A stretch of DNA of 22,828 nucleotides from Protostelium mycophagum (Eukaryota; Evosea; Variosea; Protosteliida; Protosteliaceae), in assembly GCA_002081555.1 (NCBI GenBank), contig MZNV01000645.1, positions 1-22,828 on the forward strand, in the 5' to 3' direction. The notes beneath the pieces were generated by a model, which saw only the letters and a list, made by a program, of their open reading frames with translations, was not told the origin of the DNA and made no database searches. Shown in pieces: positions 1 to 10,400 of the stretch. The position numbers were made by a program, and so were the translations under genes. Positions within the stretch are counted from its first letter, which is position 1, and every line of letters begins with the position of its first letter.

Positions 1-408
1 CACGTGAAGGTCATAGCAGAGCCAGGACGCTACTTTGTGGCAGAATCTCACACTCTCGCGGTCAACATCTTTGCAAAGAGGAAGATGGAATGTGATGGAG
101 AGTCTAAGATCCTCTACTACATCAACGATGGAGTCTATCAGTCCTTCAACTGCATCTACTTTGACCACTACAACCCAGAGCCTCTCTTGCTTCATACTAG
201 AGAAGGAGAGACCCACAAGACCACCTTATTTGGACCGACCTGTGACTCTATTGACTGTGTTGCCAAGGACATCTTCATGCCTGAGATGGAGGTCGGAGAT
301 TGGCTGTACTTCAAGGAGATGGGAGCCTACACTGTTGCCGCAGCCAGCTCTTTCAACGGCTTCTCTGCTTGCCCAAACATATTTTACATTGTCTCTGATG
401 TTGAGTGA
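1..408 (+). CDS. ODC1: Ornithine decarboxylase, C-terminal part (5' truncated by window edge)
   Basis: PLP-dependent decarboxylation of ornithine to putrescine, the entry step of polyamine synthesis, in the cytosol. The reading frame is open from base 1, so this is the last exon of a longer gene; the apparent early GTG is not a start. Visible family motifs are the PLP phosphate-binding AEPGRY, a NDGVYQSFN segment (usually NDGVYGSFN), the substrate-binding Asp in the FDH segment, the FGPTCDSID loop with the catalytic cysteine (Cys360 in mouse), and GAYTVAAASSFNGF near the C terminus. The catalytic Cys argues for an active enzyme rather than an antizyme inhibitor. The protein stops about ten residues after the FNGF motif, so it lacks the roughly 40-residue PEST-like tail of vertebrate ODC that drives proteasomal turnover. 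The TGA is followed by a poly(A) signal at 426-431. Confidence 0.96.
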   Translation, partial: HVKVIAEPGRYFVAESHTLAVNIFAKRKMECDGESKILYYINDGVYQSFNCIYFDHYNPEPLLLHTREGETHKTTLFGPTCDSIDCVAKDIFMPEMEVGDWLYFKEMGAYTVAAASSFNGFSACPNIFYIVSDVE

Positions 409-425
409 TGGATGTACAGATTTTA

Positions 426-431
426 AATAAA
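426..431 (+). terminator. Poly(A) signal of ornithine decarboxylase
   Basis: AATAAA lies 17 nt after the stop codon, so the 3' UTR is very short. Confidence 0.7.
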
Positions 432-687
432 AATAATGGGAAGGTCTTCATTTATTCTCCTCTTGACAATTTGAATTGCAACTTTTCAAATTCAAACAGT
501 GAATCTGTTATTTATAGATCGATTTTATGTCTCCTTTTGGTCATGCAATTCTGCAAGTGTGCCGATCGCTGAGAGTGCGGACGGGTGTGACATATTTAAT
601 CTATAAAAAAGACTTTCGAATACTTCGCTCGCTATATTGGCTTGCCACCATCTGAGAAGCAGACGGCACTGACAGAATATTCCAAGC

Positions 688-693
688 TTTATT
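688..693 (-). terminator. Poly(A) signal of SERINC
   Basis: AATAAA on the minus strand lies about 8 nt after the TAA stop at 702-704. The 293 nt between the ODC stop (408) and the SERINC stop hold the two convergent 3' ends and nothing else recognisable. Confidence 0.7.
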
Positions 694-701
694 TGTAATT
701 A

Positions 702-2642
702 TTATTCATTTCCCCAATCTCTGTTGGGAAGAACGATGGGTGCCACAAGTGTCCAAGTGTATATGGCATAACAAACGAGAGCCGACGCACTCTTCACCCA
801 AAACGCTGCGGAACCAGACTCCACAACCGCACTACAACCGGTCAGAAATGATCTTCCCATTGGGATGAAACTCACAGGCGGTTGCCGGGGTTGGACACGG
901 TTCCCCAGTCCGTCATGAGCATGGCCACGTACATGGCACCGAGGGCAAAGACAAGATGGAAGATGGAGTAGTTGTAGGCGACAGGTTCGTCCTTGTCTGT
1001 TTCGTGTTTCTCGCCAGACTCTTCATCGATCAGGGGCTCAGACTGTAAAATATGTCAGATGAAATTTCCGTGAAATTCGGGTGTTTGGAGACTTGGAGAT
1101 GTCATGGGAAGGGCTGAGATGTCATGAGATGACGTTACCTCGGTGTGAGATGGGTCCAAATGAGAAGCGGTGGAGATGGTGGCGTAGAGAATGGAGATGA
1201 TGGTGAAGATTGATCCCTGCATCTGTCAGTTCTCTCCGATAGATTTCTGATGCTTCGGCGACATCATCACAATCAAGTGGGTCATTTTGATGTTTGACAA
1301 ATGTGGCAATAATTGTAGATGCTGTCCGAAGAGTACTCCGCAGGAATTTGTCCTCTAAATAACAACCATCACAAACATACTCACGATGATCAGCATGACA
1401 CTAAATGCGGGGTCAGCTTTGCTGGTGGCAGACTCGTGACGGAAGGGGTTATGTTCGCTCGTATCGCTCAAGTTGGCGGACCAGACCAACCATGTGGTGT
1501 ACAGTCCGATGACGGCTGGTTGTAGAAGCCCAGATCTGGGCCACACCTCCTGCACTTTGGGGTGGACGGAGATAAAGTATAAGAGTATGCAGATGAGCAA
1601 GTTGATGGTGATGATGACGATGGAGGCGGGGCCGTGGAAGAAAACGTAGGCTGTGACTGTTCCAGCGATGGTGAGAAGCGAAAGTATGGCGGTGGTTCCC
1701 ATCAAAATGTAGAGCCTGTCATCGTCAAATCGGATCACATTCACGGCGCCATTCCATATAAATGAAATAAAATAGAACAAGATGACATTTATCTTGGTGC
1801 AGTGAGGGATTGGAGTTATGCATAATTGCTGCGGCAAAGCCACAATGATTTATATTTTCCTCATTGGTAGCCGTCTGCAGATTCGCTCATCGTAACTCTG
1901 CTCGTAAGAGTAACAAAAAGTGAGGGTCATCTTGTCATGATTAGAAGATTCCTACCATTGCTTGCTGTCGAGATCTTCCTCCATCTTGCCGATCCAGTTT
2001 TCGGCCCATGAATGTCCAAAGTCTACGAGATATACTAATTGAACCAAAATGAAGAATCCGGCAGCGACGAGGGCGACCCAGCTGTAGTAATGGAAAAAGA
2101 CATTTGGAATGAAAAAGAATCCAGCTCCGACACCAGCCATCAAGAGCAGCTGAAATGTTAGATGTGTAAAATTGAATTGATCAGATTTGTTACCTTCACG
2201 CCCCACCAACCATCTTGGAGTGAATGTCTAACATCACCATGTCTTCTCACGCCAATCATGATGAGGGCCATGAAGAGGTGAAAGACGGCCACAGTGGCAG
2301 TAATACGGTAAACAGATTCCGTCTGAAAACAGAGGTCATTATCGCCACAACCTTCCCTTATGGCTGGTAATCGTCAACAAATGGAAGTTGAAATTATAAT
2401 GACCTTTGATCCAGTGCAGACGCTCGGAGGTACCCCAAGTTTTCACAACGAAGGTAAGTATTGCGGTTAAGAAGAAGAAAACACTATATACAATGCGCCC
2501 TCCAATAGCAGCCATTGGAACGACTGTGCCACAGAGAGAGCACGCGCTGTTGATATTCAGACACTCTTCATCAATGGAGTTATTACCCTTTGCAGAGGCA
2601 TGAAGCGGCCTCACAAGCGAGGCAACTGACGATGAGACCCAT
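702..2642 (-). CDS. SERINC: Serine incorporator (SERINC/TDE1 family), 8 exons
   Basis: Multi-pass membrane protein of the SERINC family, known as carrier-like or lipid-scrambling proteins of the ER, Golgi and plasma membrane. Exons on the minus strand: 2642-2587, 2546-2404, 2363-2194, 2149-1956, 1715-1385, 1222(or 1216)-1139, 1042-876, 831-702, giving 422 or 424 residues with all phases consistent. The start MGLIVSCLACEAAS precedes the typical Cys-rich N-terminal segment. Family landmarks follow in order: GRIVYS, a CGDNDLCFQTESVYR loop, QDGWWGVK, VDFGHSWAENW with KMEE, PKVQEVWPRSGLLQ, TTWLVWSA, YNYSIFHLVFALG and a final WTLVAPIVL helix. About ten membrane spans are expected. Introns are 40, 40, 44, 240, about 162-168, 96 and 44 nt; the last ends in GGTTGTAG and restores the final helix, and reading through it instead gives a premature stop. 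The gene is divergent from the NFATC2IP-like gene. Confidence 0.96.
832..846 (-). other. Fused branch-point/3' splice motif (SERINC last intron)
   Basis: On the minus strand the intron ends TCTGACCGGTTGTAG, followed by exon base T. The acceptor is fixed by the restored SERINC C terminus. Confidence 0.75.
1826..1845. repeat. GGCAAAGCC hairpin, copy 1
   Basis: TTGCTGCGGCAAAGCCACAA folds as a short stem around an AAA loop. It lies in the 240-nt SERINC intron (1716-1955). Related copies are at 10233-10249, 16987-17005, 19171-19181 and 19673-19690. Confidence 0.6.
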
Positions 2643-2936
2643 GTTATGTGGTTGTGATTTTGTTTGTTTTGACGCCCAGATAAAATTTCGCAAGAGAAAG
2701 AGAAGTGAAATTCGGAAATAAATGCACAAGAAACTTCATTGCTTGTTGACAACTGCCCGGGAATATGAATGTTATATTTCAGTATATGGATATCCATAAC
2801 CTCTCTGTGAACTTCTTCACTGCACAAATAAAGGCAGTGAAGTTTGTTTTAAATATTTCGATGTAAAACTTGAATACTTACGCTGGAGGAAAAGAAGCAA
2901 ATTTTTCCCGCGTCCAAATCTCAAAGATCAATCATC
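2643..2936. promoter_or_regulatory. Divergent promoter region of SERINC and the NFATC2IP-like gene
   Basis: The two start codons (2642 on minus, 2937 on plus) point away from each other across 294 nt. No coding segment is visible here. The one recognisable element is an E2F-type site near the plus-strand gene. Confidence 0.6.
2904..2911 (+). promoter_or_regulatory. E2F-type site TTTCCCGC
   Basis: Exact match to the E2F consensus TTTSSCGC, 26 nt upstream of the NFATC2IP-like ATG. Identified by consensus only. Confidence 0.45.
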
Positions 2937-4250
2937 ATGTCTAATGAATACATACCAGTTGGCGAATATAGAGGTGCACTCAGTAAAGAGGAAGCTCTTG
3001 CTCAAGCAGAAGCTCTTCTCGCGCAGGAGGAAGAGAACGAATCAAGAGTCAATTTCAAATCATCCAAAAAGAAGAGAAAAGATCGCTCGCATCACAGCAG
3101 TAAGAGCAGCAAGAAGAAGAGAACAGAACCATCACTTAAAGACTCGTCGAATTCTCACAAATCACTGAAGTCGTCGAGCCATAGCGTCCAAAAAGATGTG
3201 ATCAGTTTGTCCAGCGACGAAGATGATGATGTCGTCTCACAATTAATTGATGGTGGTGATGATTACATTCCTCCAGCAGAAAAAGGTAGGAGGTAATCGA
3301 TGCCAGCGATTGTCACTGACAGATGCAGTGCTACAAAAAAATGTGCTTTTACAACATTCGTATGACTTGGTCGGACAGCACAAGAGAATGCTAAGCAATC
3401 TACAGAACAATCTGAGATCACCGGATATCACAGTACTCACATCATCTCCTGTGCAATCAGGTATGTACATCCTAAATGTCCTATCCATCATCATTTCAAC
3501 ACCGAAAATCAACGGTGCAGATCCACGCATCATGATACGTTTCAAATCCATAGACACCAGCATCCCCATCATGAAATACACGATATACAAAGACGATCCC
3601 TTCTCAAAACCACTGAGTGACTACGCCCAACGCCTCGCCATCCCGATGAGCAGGATACAACTCAAATTGGACAGTATCCCCATAAGACACGACGAGACAC
3701 CGGCAGATTACAACATCACAACGGAAGACATCGAATGCCACATCATACCCGAAGAGAAGAAGTGAGATCGCTGATTCTGATATCCTAAACAAAGAATTAA
3801 AGATGACGCTGACAGGGATGATGATTTCGAGGGATTATTGCCACTAGAGCGGTCGCAAAGCCTCTCACAGTCTACAAATAAAGCACCAGAAGATGTGGTC
3901 AAAGTTAAGGTCAGACTCAGTACGGCAGACAAGAATACCAAACCGTTACTGTTTAAAATTGGAAAGGTGAGACTTTTTTATTTCATTTTTCATCGAGGCA
4001 TCATCACATATGGACGAGATGCATTGTACACATGAACAACACTTTTCATCTGGATGCTATCGAACGAGTAATGATGTCTCAGGATGACGGTTTTGTCAAG
4101 CTGATGGAGGCTGTGGCGACAAAAGCTGGCGTAAAGATCGGCTCATTCAAACTCATGTTTGATGGAGAAGCGCTCAGACCAGACCAGACACCGAACGATC
4201 TCGATCTTGAAGATGAAGATCTTATCGATGCAGAAATGGGAAAGAGATGA
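2937..4250 (+). CDS. NFATC2IP: NFATC2IP/Rad60/Esc2-type protein with two SUMO-like domains, 5 exons
   Basis: Member of the Rad60-Esc2-NIP45 family, nuclear proteins that use SUMO-like domains to steer the SUMO pathway, SMC5/6 function and genome stability. Exons: 2937-3285, 3323-3460, 3521-3761, 3795-3966, 4083-4250, giving 355 residues. The N terminus is charged and KKKR/Ser-rich (residues 40-80). Next comes a textbook SUMO-interacting motif, DVISLSSDEDDD (about 87-98). The first SUMO-like domain starts near DPRIMIRFKS (about 163-241). The second starts near VKVKVRLSTADKN and ends DLDLEDEDLIDAEM, the usual SUMO-like C-terminal strand. Order and length (human 419) fit the family. Introns are 37, 60, 33 and 116 nt. 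The 33-nt intron 3762-3794 is the least certain, but the 41-nt alternative acceptor creates an immediate stop. The 60-nt intron is stop-free and divisible by three. An E2F-type site precedes the gene. Confidence 0.88.
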
Positions 4251-4643
4251 AGGAGATGTGGAGATATGATCCTCTTCAGAAGCTGTTCTGCGCCAAAGGC
4301 GAGAAGACACGAATAATACACGATTTGTCTCAGAACACCGGCTGGGTATTATTCTTCGCTTTTGCATCTCCTTATTCTCTGTACTCTTCGGTAAGAGCAC
4401 GGTTATTACCGCGAACTAACACGGTAAAAACTCCAGCATTTGGAGGGCCCTCCAACAAACACAATCTAAAACACCGGAGTTTGTGGGAATTTAATCCAAG
4501 CAATATAGGTGTTCCCAAAAGCGTTTGAGGTGTTCCATCACCTGCCCCAACGTCCATTATAATTTCCCACCCAAAAAAACACAGTTTGACTTGATGCAAT
4601 TTTATGTACATATATGTATAATCGACCCAATTTCCCAGAGAGT
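4251..4643. other. Convergent intergenic stretch with nested palindromes
   Basis: 393 nt between the NFATC2IP-like stop and the stop of the F-box/WD40 gene. No coding signal was recognised and no AATAAA is evident for either gene. It holds a perfect 16-nt palindrome TTGGAGGGCCCTCCAA at about 4439-4454, enclosed by AAACTCC and GGAGTTT arms, preceded by CGGTAA/TTACCG arms, and followed by repeated GGTGTTCC words. Confidence 0.6.
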
Positions 4644-6014
4644 TCAGCATGTCTTCCCCCACCATTTCATTCTTCCATCCGCTGAAGTCGTGGCGATGCC
4701 GGTAGGAATGCAGTGTACAACCGTGATGCTGTCCTTGTGGGGTTTGTATTTTCCCGCGCGAATCCCCGAGACCATGTCTATAATGCGGACCTTGCCGTCT
4801 TGACCCCCGCACACCACCTTGCTCTCGTCCCAGAAGAAGCTGGTCACACCTTTCCCGCCAAAAAGGGAATGGCTGGTCTTGAAACTGCGAACTGCGCGCG
4901 AACCTGACCGGGGGTCGTAAAGCTTTAAAACTCCGTCGGAACTGCCCGTGAGGATGTGACCAAATTTGGTGGAAATGCAGTTGATTGTTCCGTGTCCCTT
5001 CAGTGATGTCTGTACACCCGATTGTAGATCGTGGGAAATAATCTGGTCCCCGTTTCCCGCCAAAAATAGGGTGGTGGCGTTCATGGACGAGCTCTTGATG
5101 GAGAAAGGGGCCTTGTATGAGACTAAAAATAGATCAGGATCTTGTATAAAGAAATTCATTTCTGCCTCACCTTTTGGGGTTGCTGTGGTATCCTCTATAT
5201 CCCATATTTTCATGGCACCGTCCCGTGATGTGCTGACGAGTGTGTTGTTATGCAAGGACAGATGAGTCAATTTAGACGAGTGGTTCCTTCTAACATCTAA
5301 TTGGTATTCACAGACCTCGTCCCAGTTCCCAACAGTCGATCTGTAGAACTGGAAATATATTTAGAAGGGATTTAAAGGTGATCATGTGAAAGTAACTCAC
5401 TGCGACAGTTCCATCTCTTGAAGCACCGATGATCAGATCATTACGTACGATCACACTGTTGATGCCAGCACCACACAGACCAGATAATGTCTGGATGGGT
5501 TGTCTTGTCTTGGCGTTCATGATGTGGATAGAATCCTCCCATTGATTGGCTGGGAAGTCCATGCTGGGCTTGTATGATGTGCCAAGGACTAAGACATCTT
5601 TGTTTATGTCCATAGACATGATCTTGTCGTCGAGGTGGAGTAGTGTGTAGATCTTTCCTTCTCCAGTCCATTTCTCGTTGTCCAATTGAGATTTACGCAG
5701 AAATGACTCGTGCCAAGTTGACACATTTGAAGATTGTTGTGTCTTCTTAATGAGACTCTCTGAGAAGTAACGCTGGAGGCAGAACCTCTTCCTAAGACGC
5801 CCATCAGCACACTCGACAGACATCTTTCACCTACCATAGACGATCCTCAAGACATACGGCTCTGATCGTCTTGCAGGCCAAAGAGAAGTTTGTTAGGTCT
5901 TTGTGACTGCGTAGTTGTGCGGCGATGATGAGAATGATCTAATCCCTTGTCAATCCATAGGAGTTACTAACACCATCCACTCACCTCTTGTGGCAGCTCT
6001 TCCAGTTGGCTCAT
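4644..6014 (-). CDS. F-box/WD40 repeat protein (FBXW9- or FBXW4-like), 5 exons
   Basis: Probable substrate receptor of an SCF ubiquitin ligase: the F-box binds Skp1 and the WD40 propeller binds substrate. Exons on the minus strand: 6014-5985, 5938-5835, 5791-5401, 5348-5171, 5122-4644, giving 393 residues. The N terminus MSQLEELPQEIILIIAAQLR followed by FSLACKTIRAV and DRLWKRF is a clear F-box (about 4-50). From about residue 90 there are WD-type blades with repeated xxSxDGxVxxxD signatures, e.g. ASRDGTVAFY, TSRDGAMKIWD, GSSDGVLKLYD and GGQDGKVRIID, ending TSADGRMKWWGKTC. Introns are 46, 43, 52 and 48 nt; the 48-nt intron 5123-5170 has no in-frame stop and could be retained. An E2F-type site lies at 6069-6076. 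Family membership is firm; the exact orthologue is not. Confidence 0.87.
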
Positions 6015-6068
6015 CTTGTTCGTCTTCTGTGTTCGTCTTCTTCGTGTAAACTTAAAAGTAAGCTTTGT

Positions 6069-6076
6069 TTTGGCGC
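6069..6076 (-). promoter_or_regulatory. E2F-type site upstream of the F-box/WD40 gene
   Basis: TTTGGCGC (plus strand) matches TTTSSCGC and lies 55 nt upstream of the minus-strand ATG at 6014. Consensus match only. Confidence 0.4.
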
Positions 6077-6351
6077 CGATTCGTGCACAGAACCCTGGAG
6101 GAGGGGGAGGCAGTTTCTTCGTGTTTCCACGTTCTTCAACTCCGTCATTTGTCTCCGACTGACACTTCCGAGCCGTTTGGTTTTTCCTATAGATTTATTC
6201 TCTATATTTCACAATAAATCGAGATGGTTGATATGGTAACGGAATTTCCTGTGTAATTCATGTGAGCCTTTTACTCTTTTTATATTTGAGAGAGATGGTG
6301 GTGGAGCAAGTCACGACAAGAGCCTGGAAGAGGAGGACGGTTTGGTCGCTT

Positions 6352-6394
6352 TTAAGAGGAAATATTTCTGGCGATTGTTAAGAGGAAATATTTC
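6352..6394. repeat. Two-copy direct repeat, period 26
   Basis: TTAAGAGGAAATATTTC occurs at 6352-6368 and again at 6378-6394. Each copy contains the palindrome GAAATATTTC, similar to the GAAATTTC palindrome common in introns here. Confidence 0.75.
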
Positions 6395-7365
6395 ATCACA
6401 TAAATAAGCCTGGTTGGGCTGGGGATTGAAATGCCTCCATTGCGGTTTGGAGCCGGTGTCACCCCTACCGTACTTCAAATTTATTTATTGCAACGATATT
6501 TCGGCGACCACCACAACCACCGAACGGGTTGGGCGGGGGTCGTTCCGCCGACTTCAGTAAGCAAGGTTTTCACTGATTATCCACAAGTCGAATTTCATTC
6601 CGCGGGCCGTGTGGTGGAACGACCTCCACTCCTATGGGTTGACCGGGAGTGTGCCCTTTGTGTCGCCAAATTGACTTTTATTGTGTATTATCCCCGGTGG
6701 TGATATTTTAAAATATGCCCACCCTATCTTCTGTTATTTCATCATTGTAGACTGATCATGAACAACATTTTCTCTTCTATTAGATATCACTGTGTCTTCA
6801 CCTTGATATATTTGCTGTCCTGTGTGTCGACAATGGCCATTTGCTGTGCGCACAGCTCTGAAGCAACAATAGCAACTCATAAAACAATATATCAATTACA
6901 ATAATTGAATTTTGTTGATTTATTATTTTGGATGTGAGTGAAGGATGTAGATTGGGTAAAATGAAAGGTTCAGATTCGCCTTTCAGCAGTCCTTACTCTT
7001 AGCGGATAGAAATCAACGCTTTGAGTTCCTCTGAGTAAGCTTCTCATCACGACCTCCTCTTTCCCTTCAACAGACAGCGTCCACCTTCAATCATCTGTAA
7101 AACATCAAAATCGATTTCTTCTCATCTCGACGTTGCCGATCAAATAAGGAAATATAGGTGGGAGTCGATGTTGAGAGTGCGAGTATATTATCGTGGTGAT
7201 CTTCATATTCCTAGTGTTGGAATCGATCTCACGAATTGATCATCTGCCCATGAAGGCATCATACTTAAACTAATAGAGTGTGCCTCGAGCTCTCTGGTCA
7301 CAATCACGAGATCAGATCTGATCGCAAACTACAACCCGACCTGGCGCTTTCGAGCACAATTTAAA

Positions 7366-7379
7366 TTTTGGCGGGAAAA
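7366..7379 (+). promoter_or_regulatory. E2F site in the NCAPD3 promoter
   Basis: TTTTGGCGGGAAAA is a near-ideal E2F/DP site ending 35 nt upstream of the NCAPD3 ATG. Condensin subunits are known E2F targets in animals. Confidence 0.6.
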
Positions 7380-7414
7380 CATTCACTTCCAGGTGATTAT
7401 TCACAAAAATCAGG

Positions 7415-10400
7415 ATGCCAAAGAAGTCACGAACAGCTAGCGATGACGAGTCCACTCTTCAAAGCATAAGACAAAAGATTCGTGAATTTGGTGTCCTCGC
7501 AGTTCAAGAGGATGTTATCGATCGAGTTTGGAGCGATGATTGTGTGGAAGAGGACTTTTTATCTATCCAATGCCCAACAAAGAAGGCCATCTCATCCTTC
7601 ATATCGAGTGTGGAATCACTCGAAGACCCGGCCGGATTATGGCCATTTCTCCTCGAAGAAGATGTTTCTGTAAAAGCTTTTCTTGTGTGGTTGAAGGTGA
7701 GACATCGATCTTCTCTTTCATCTTCTAAAATTTTTTCAGCTCGTTATGGGCCAATATAGACATTCCGACACATCTGCGGCTGAGGCTTCTGCAGAAGGTG
7801 CACTCCTTTACGCCACATTGATTGGAATGGAGGGCTCACAATCATATAACCTCTTTCAACCTCTCGTTTTTCAATCTCTTCTCAAACTCTTGAAATCATG
7901 GAAATTGGTACAAGTCCTTCGTGAGTTTTCATGTTTACATTGATCTGGCTTATCTAATGATTGTACAGAGAATGCAAAGGAATTAGATAATGCAAAAAAG
8001 AGTAAGAGGAAGGGCCAGGCTCCTAAGCCTGCGGCCGCGAAGAGATCAAAAGTGAAGAAGGTCTAATTCATTCTTCATGTTTAATCACTTATATTCGATC
8101 AGGTGGCTGTTGTAGAGGATGATGAAGACATGATGGAGGTCGACGAAGAGCAGTCAGAACTCTCACAGCCTGCAGAATCACAGAATAATGACAAGGCACC
8201 GAATTCCTCCCTCTTGCAAGTCCCCGAAAAGACAATCTATCAGGTGCGGTAATTGCCGGAAATCTTTACGTTTGTTAACGTGTTGTTTCAGATCCTCAAA
8301 TGTGTTCTTTCTGCACTACGCACCAATCCTTTGAGCCAGTCTGAATGCAAAGATCAATCCCTCGAGGCGATATCAGAACTGACAAGGTATGATATCACAA
8401 TATATCGATATGACGTCATTAAGACCACACAGATATTATGGGTCAGGTTCTAAATCATCTGAGGAAGGTAAGACATGTTCAATTATATTTTTAGTGTTGT
8501 TTGTGCCACAAATTTTTTCCATGACGACGTCACTCATTTTTTTAAGATGTCACAAGATCAGCGTACGACATCTTATTCGAGCTGATACGATCCGCCCACG
8601 GAGCTTCTGAGGCTGCGCTGACCCTCGTTCTGAAGAACATTCTGCAGAACATTTTGATGACACACAGTGGGCTTTTAGTTTCTGGAGCTGTTCCGAAGCA
8701 CATGCAAAACATACAGAAACAGGCCATCCAATTCGTCGTGTGAGTACATAATTCACCGAAATTTCTACGGAATTTCGGCGAAATTGACATGGAGCAGGCG
8801 TTGTATCGAGGCGAAGGAGCCAGCTTATTTAGAATCTGTCCATGCGCTCATTCAACATATTTGTGTTATGGTAATTTCCCAATTTTATTTTTGGAATTCT
8901 AAGGTGTATTTTGTATTTGTATCTTTGGTACATATCAAGTACAAAAATGATCAAAAATCTGCGAATCACCGTCAAGTACAAACTTGGAGAGTGCATCTTG
9001 ACGGCAAAGTCCAAAGCGCATATCTCGGAATAACACTATAAAAGATAATGAAGGTCGACAGGTACCTGAGAAGGCGGAATACAGGAGTCATGCGGTGGAC
9101 GCTGCTCTTCATGTCTATATTTCCTTTACAGAGACAGATCGTGTCAGGTTCTCACAGTTTCTACAACGTTACGCTCGTAATATCAAGGTCAGGTTTCTTT
9201 CGTGATGAAAAGATCTGATCTTTGTATAGTCTAATTTGAGATTGTTTGCGACGGAATTAGCTTACGCCATACTGGTGGATGACAAGAGTGATGACATGGT
9301 GACGGAAACGTCATCATCTCATAATGTGTATCTACAACTCGTCGACTTGCTGGTGCAGAGGTCTTCAGACAAGGTGAATTCTATTTTTAGTTCAATTGTA
9401 GATATCTCGCGACCAGGATACTCGGAATTCTATATGAATTTTCACATCTGACATGTTTGTAGATTGCAACAGTCAGAGCCAAAGCCATCGTGAATATTGC
9501 AGGACTTTTACAGAGAGCCACGGAGGACGAAGTTTTGAAGTCTAAACTCTCCGGTTTATTCTCGAAATCCGCCCCCAGCACACCGCCCATGGGATCCCCC
9601 AAGGCTCATTCTGGTGAAACCTTTGATGACGTCATCACACGTAACTCAAGTGATTAGGATTATTATCGCTCCTGCGCCGCAGAGTTTCAGACGAAAAGTG
9701 CAGTGTAAGAAAATCTGCCTTGCAAGGTCTCGAAATGTACGCCAGGCTGGGGTCTGTCGACGCGATATGTACAAAGGGGGGTGACCTCGAACATTTTGCC
9801 GCCAAAACAAGAGACCCCGCTCTGTCCATCAGAAAGCAAGCCATGGAGTCACTCACCAACCTTTGGAGAGATTTCCCGGAAAACTCTGCCATCGCCGCCG
9901 CTTGGATGCGTCACGTGATGGCTCTGGTGACTGATGTAGAGACCACCGTACAAGTAAGACATCTCATTATATCTGATGATGTCATCACTGAGACATCTCA
10001 GGAGAAAGTGCTGGACTATACCGAAGCCATGCTGCTGGACCCTATGACATCAAGTGATGACACATCCTACATATGGCAAGCTGCACAACTCTTGTGCGAC
10101 TCCGAGGTGAGTGAAACGTTTCAAAAATAAATCTGCTCGATTTGATTACTGCGTTGGTGCAACAATACATAATCAAGTTATGTCTGATTAGAATGAGTTG
10201 ATTTTTCAATTATTTTAAATTTTTCTAGTGAATTGTGGCAAAGCCACAAACCGGAGACATCTCTCAATCTTTGCGGGTGCGAGACTATATCAAGACTGTT
10301 TGCACTGACCATTACAGGTGTTCAGACCCTTCCAAAGGGTCGTCCTCGCGCTTGGAAAGCAGAAGAGGATCAAGAAACAATTATACAAATCTCTCTTCAA

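Larger units (their letters stand above)
6015..7414. other. 1.4 kb divergent intergenic region (F-box/WD40 and NCAPD3 promoters)
   Basis: No conserved protein, tRNA or snRNA signature was recognised. A 90-codon open frame at 6431-6703 looks like chance. It contains a two-copy 26-bp direct repeat (6352-6368, 6378-6394), an inverted repeat GGTCGTTCC (6538-6546) / GGAACGACC (6616-6624), and E2F-type sites at both ends, each close to its gene. Confidence 0.6.

Noticed and set aside
1355-1525. Plus-strand open frame within SERINC
   Set aside because: It is the complement of a well-conserved SERINC exon and has no features of its own.
6431-6703. 90-codon open frame in the large intergenic region
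   Set aside because: No recognisable motif, no splice-supported neighbours, and composition rich in Arg, Val and Trp, as expected from translated non-coding DNA.
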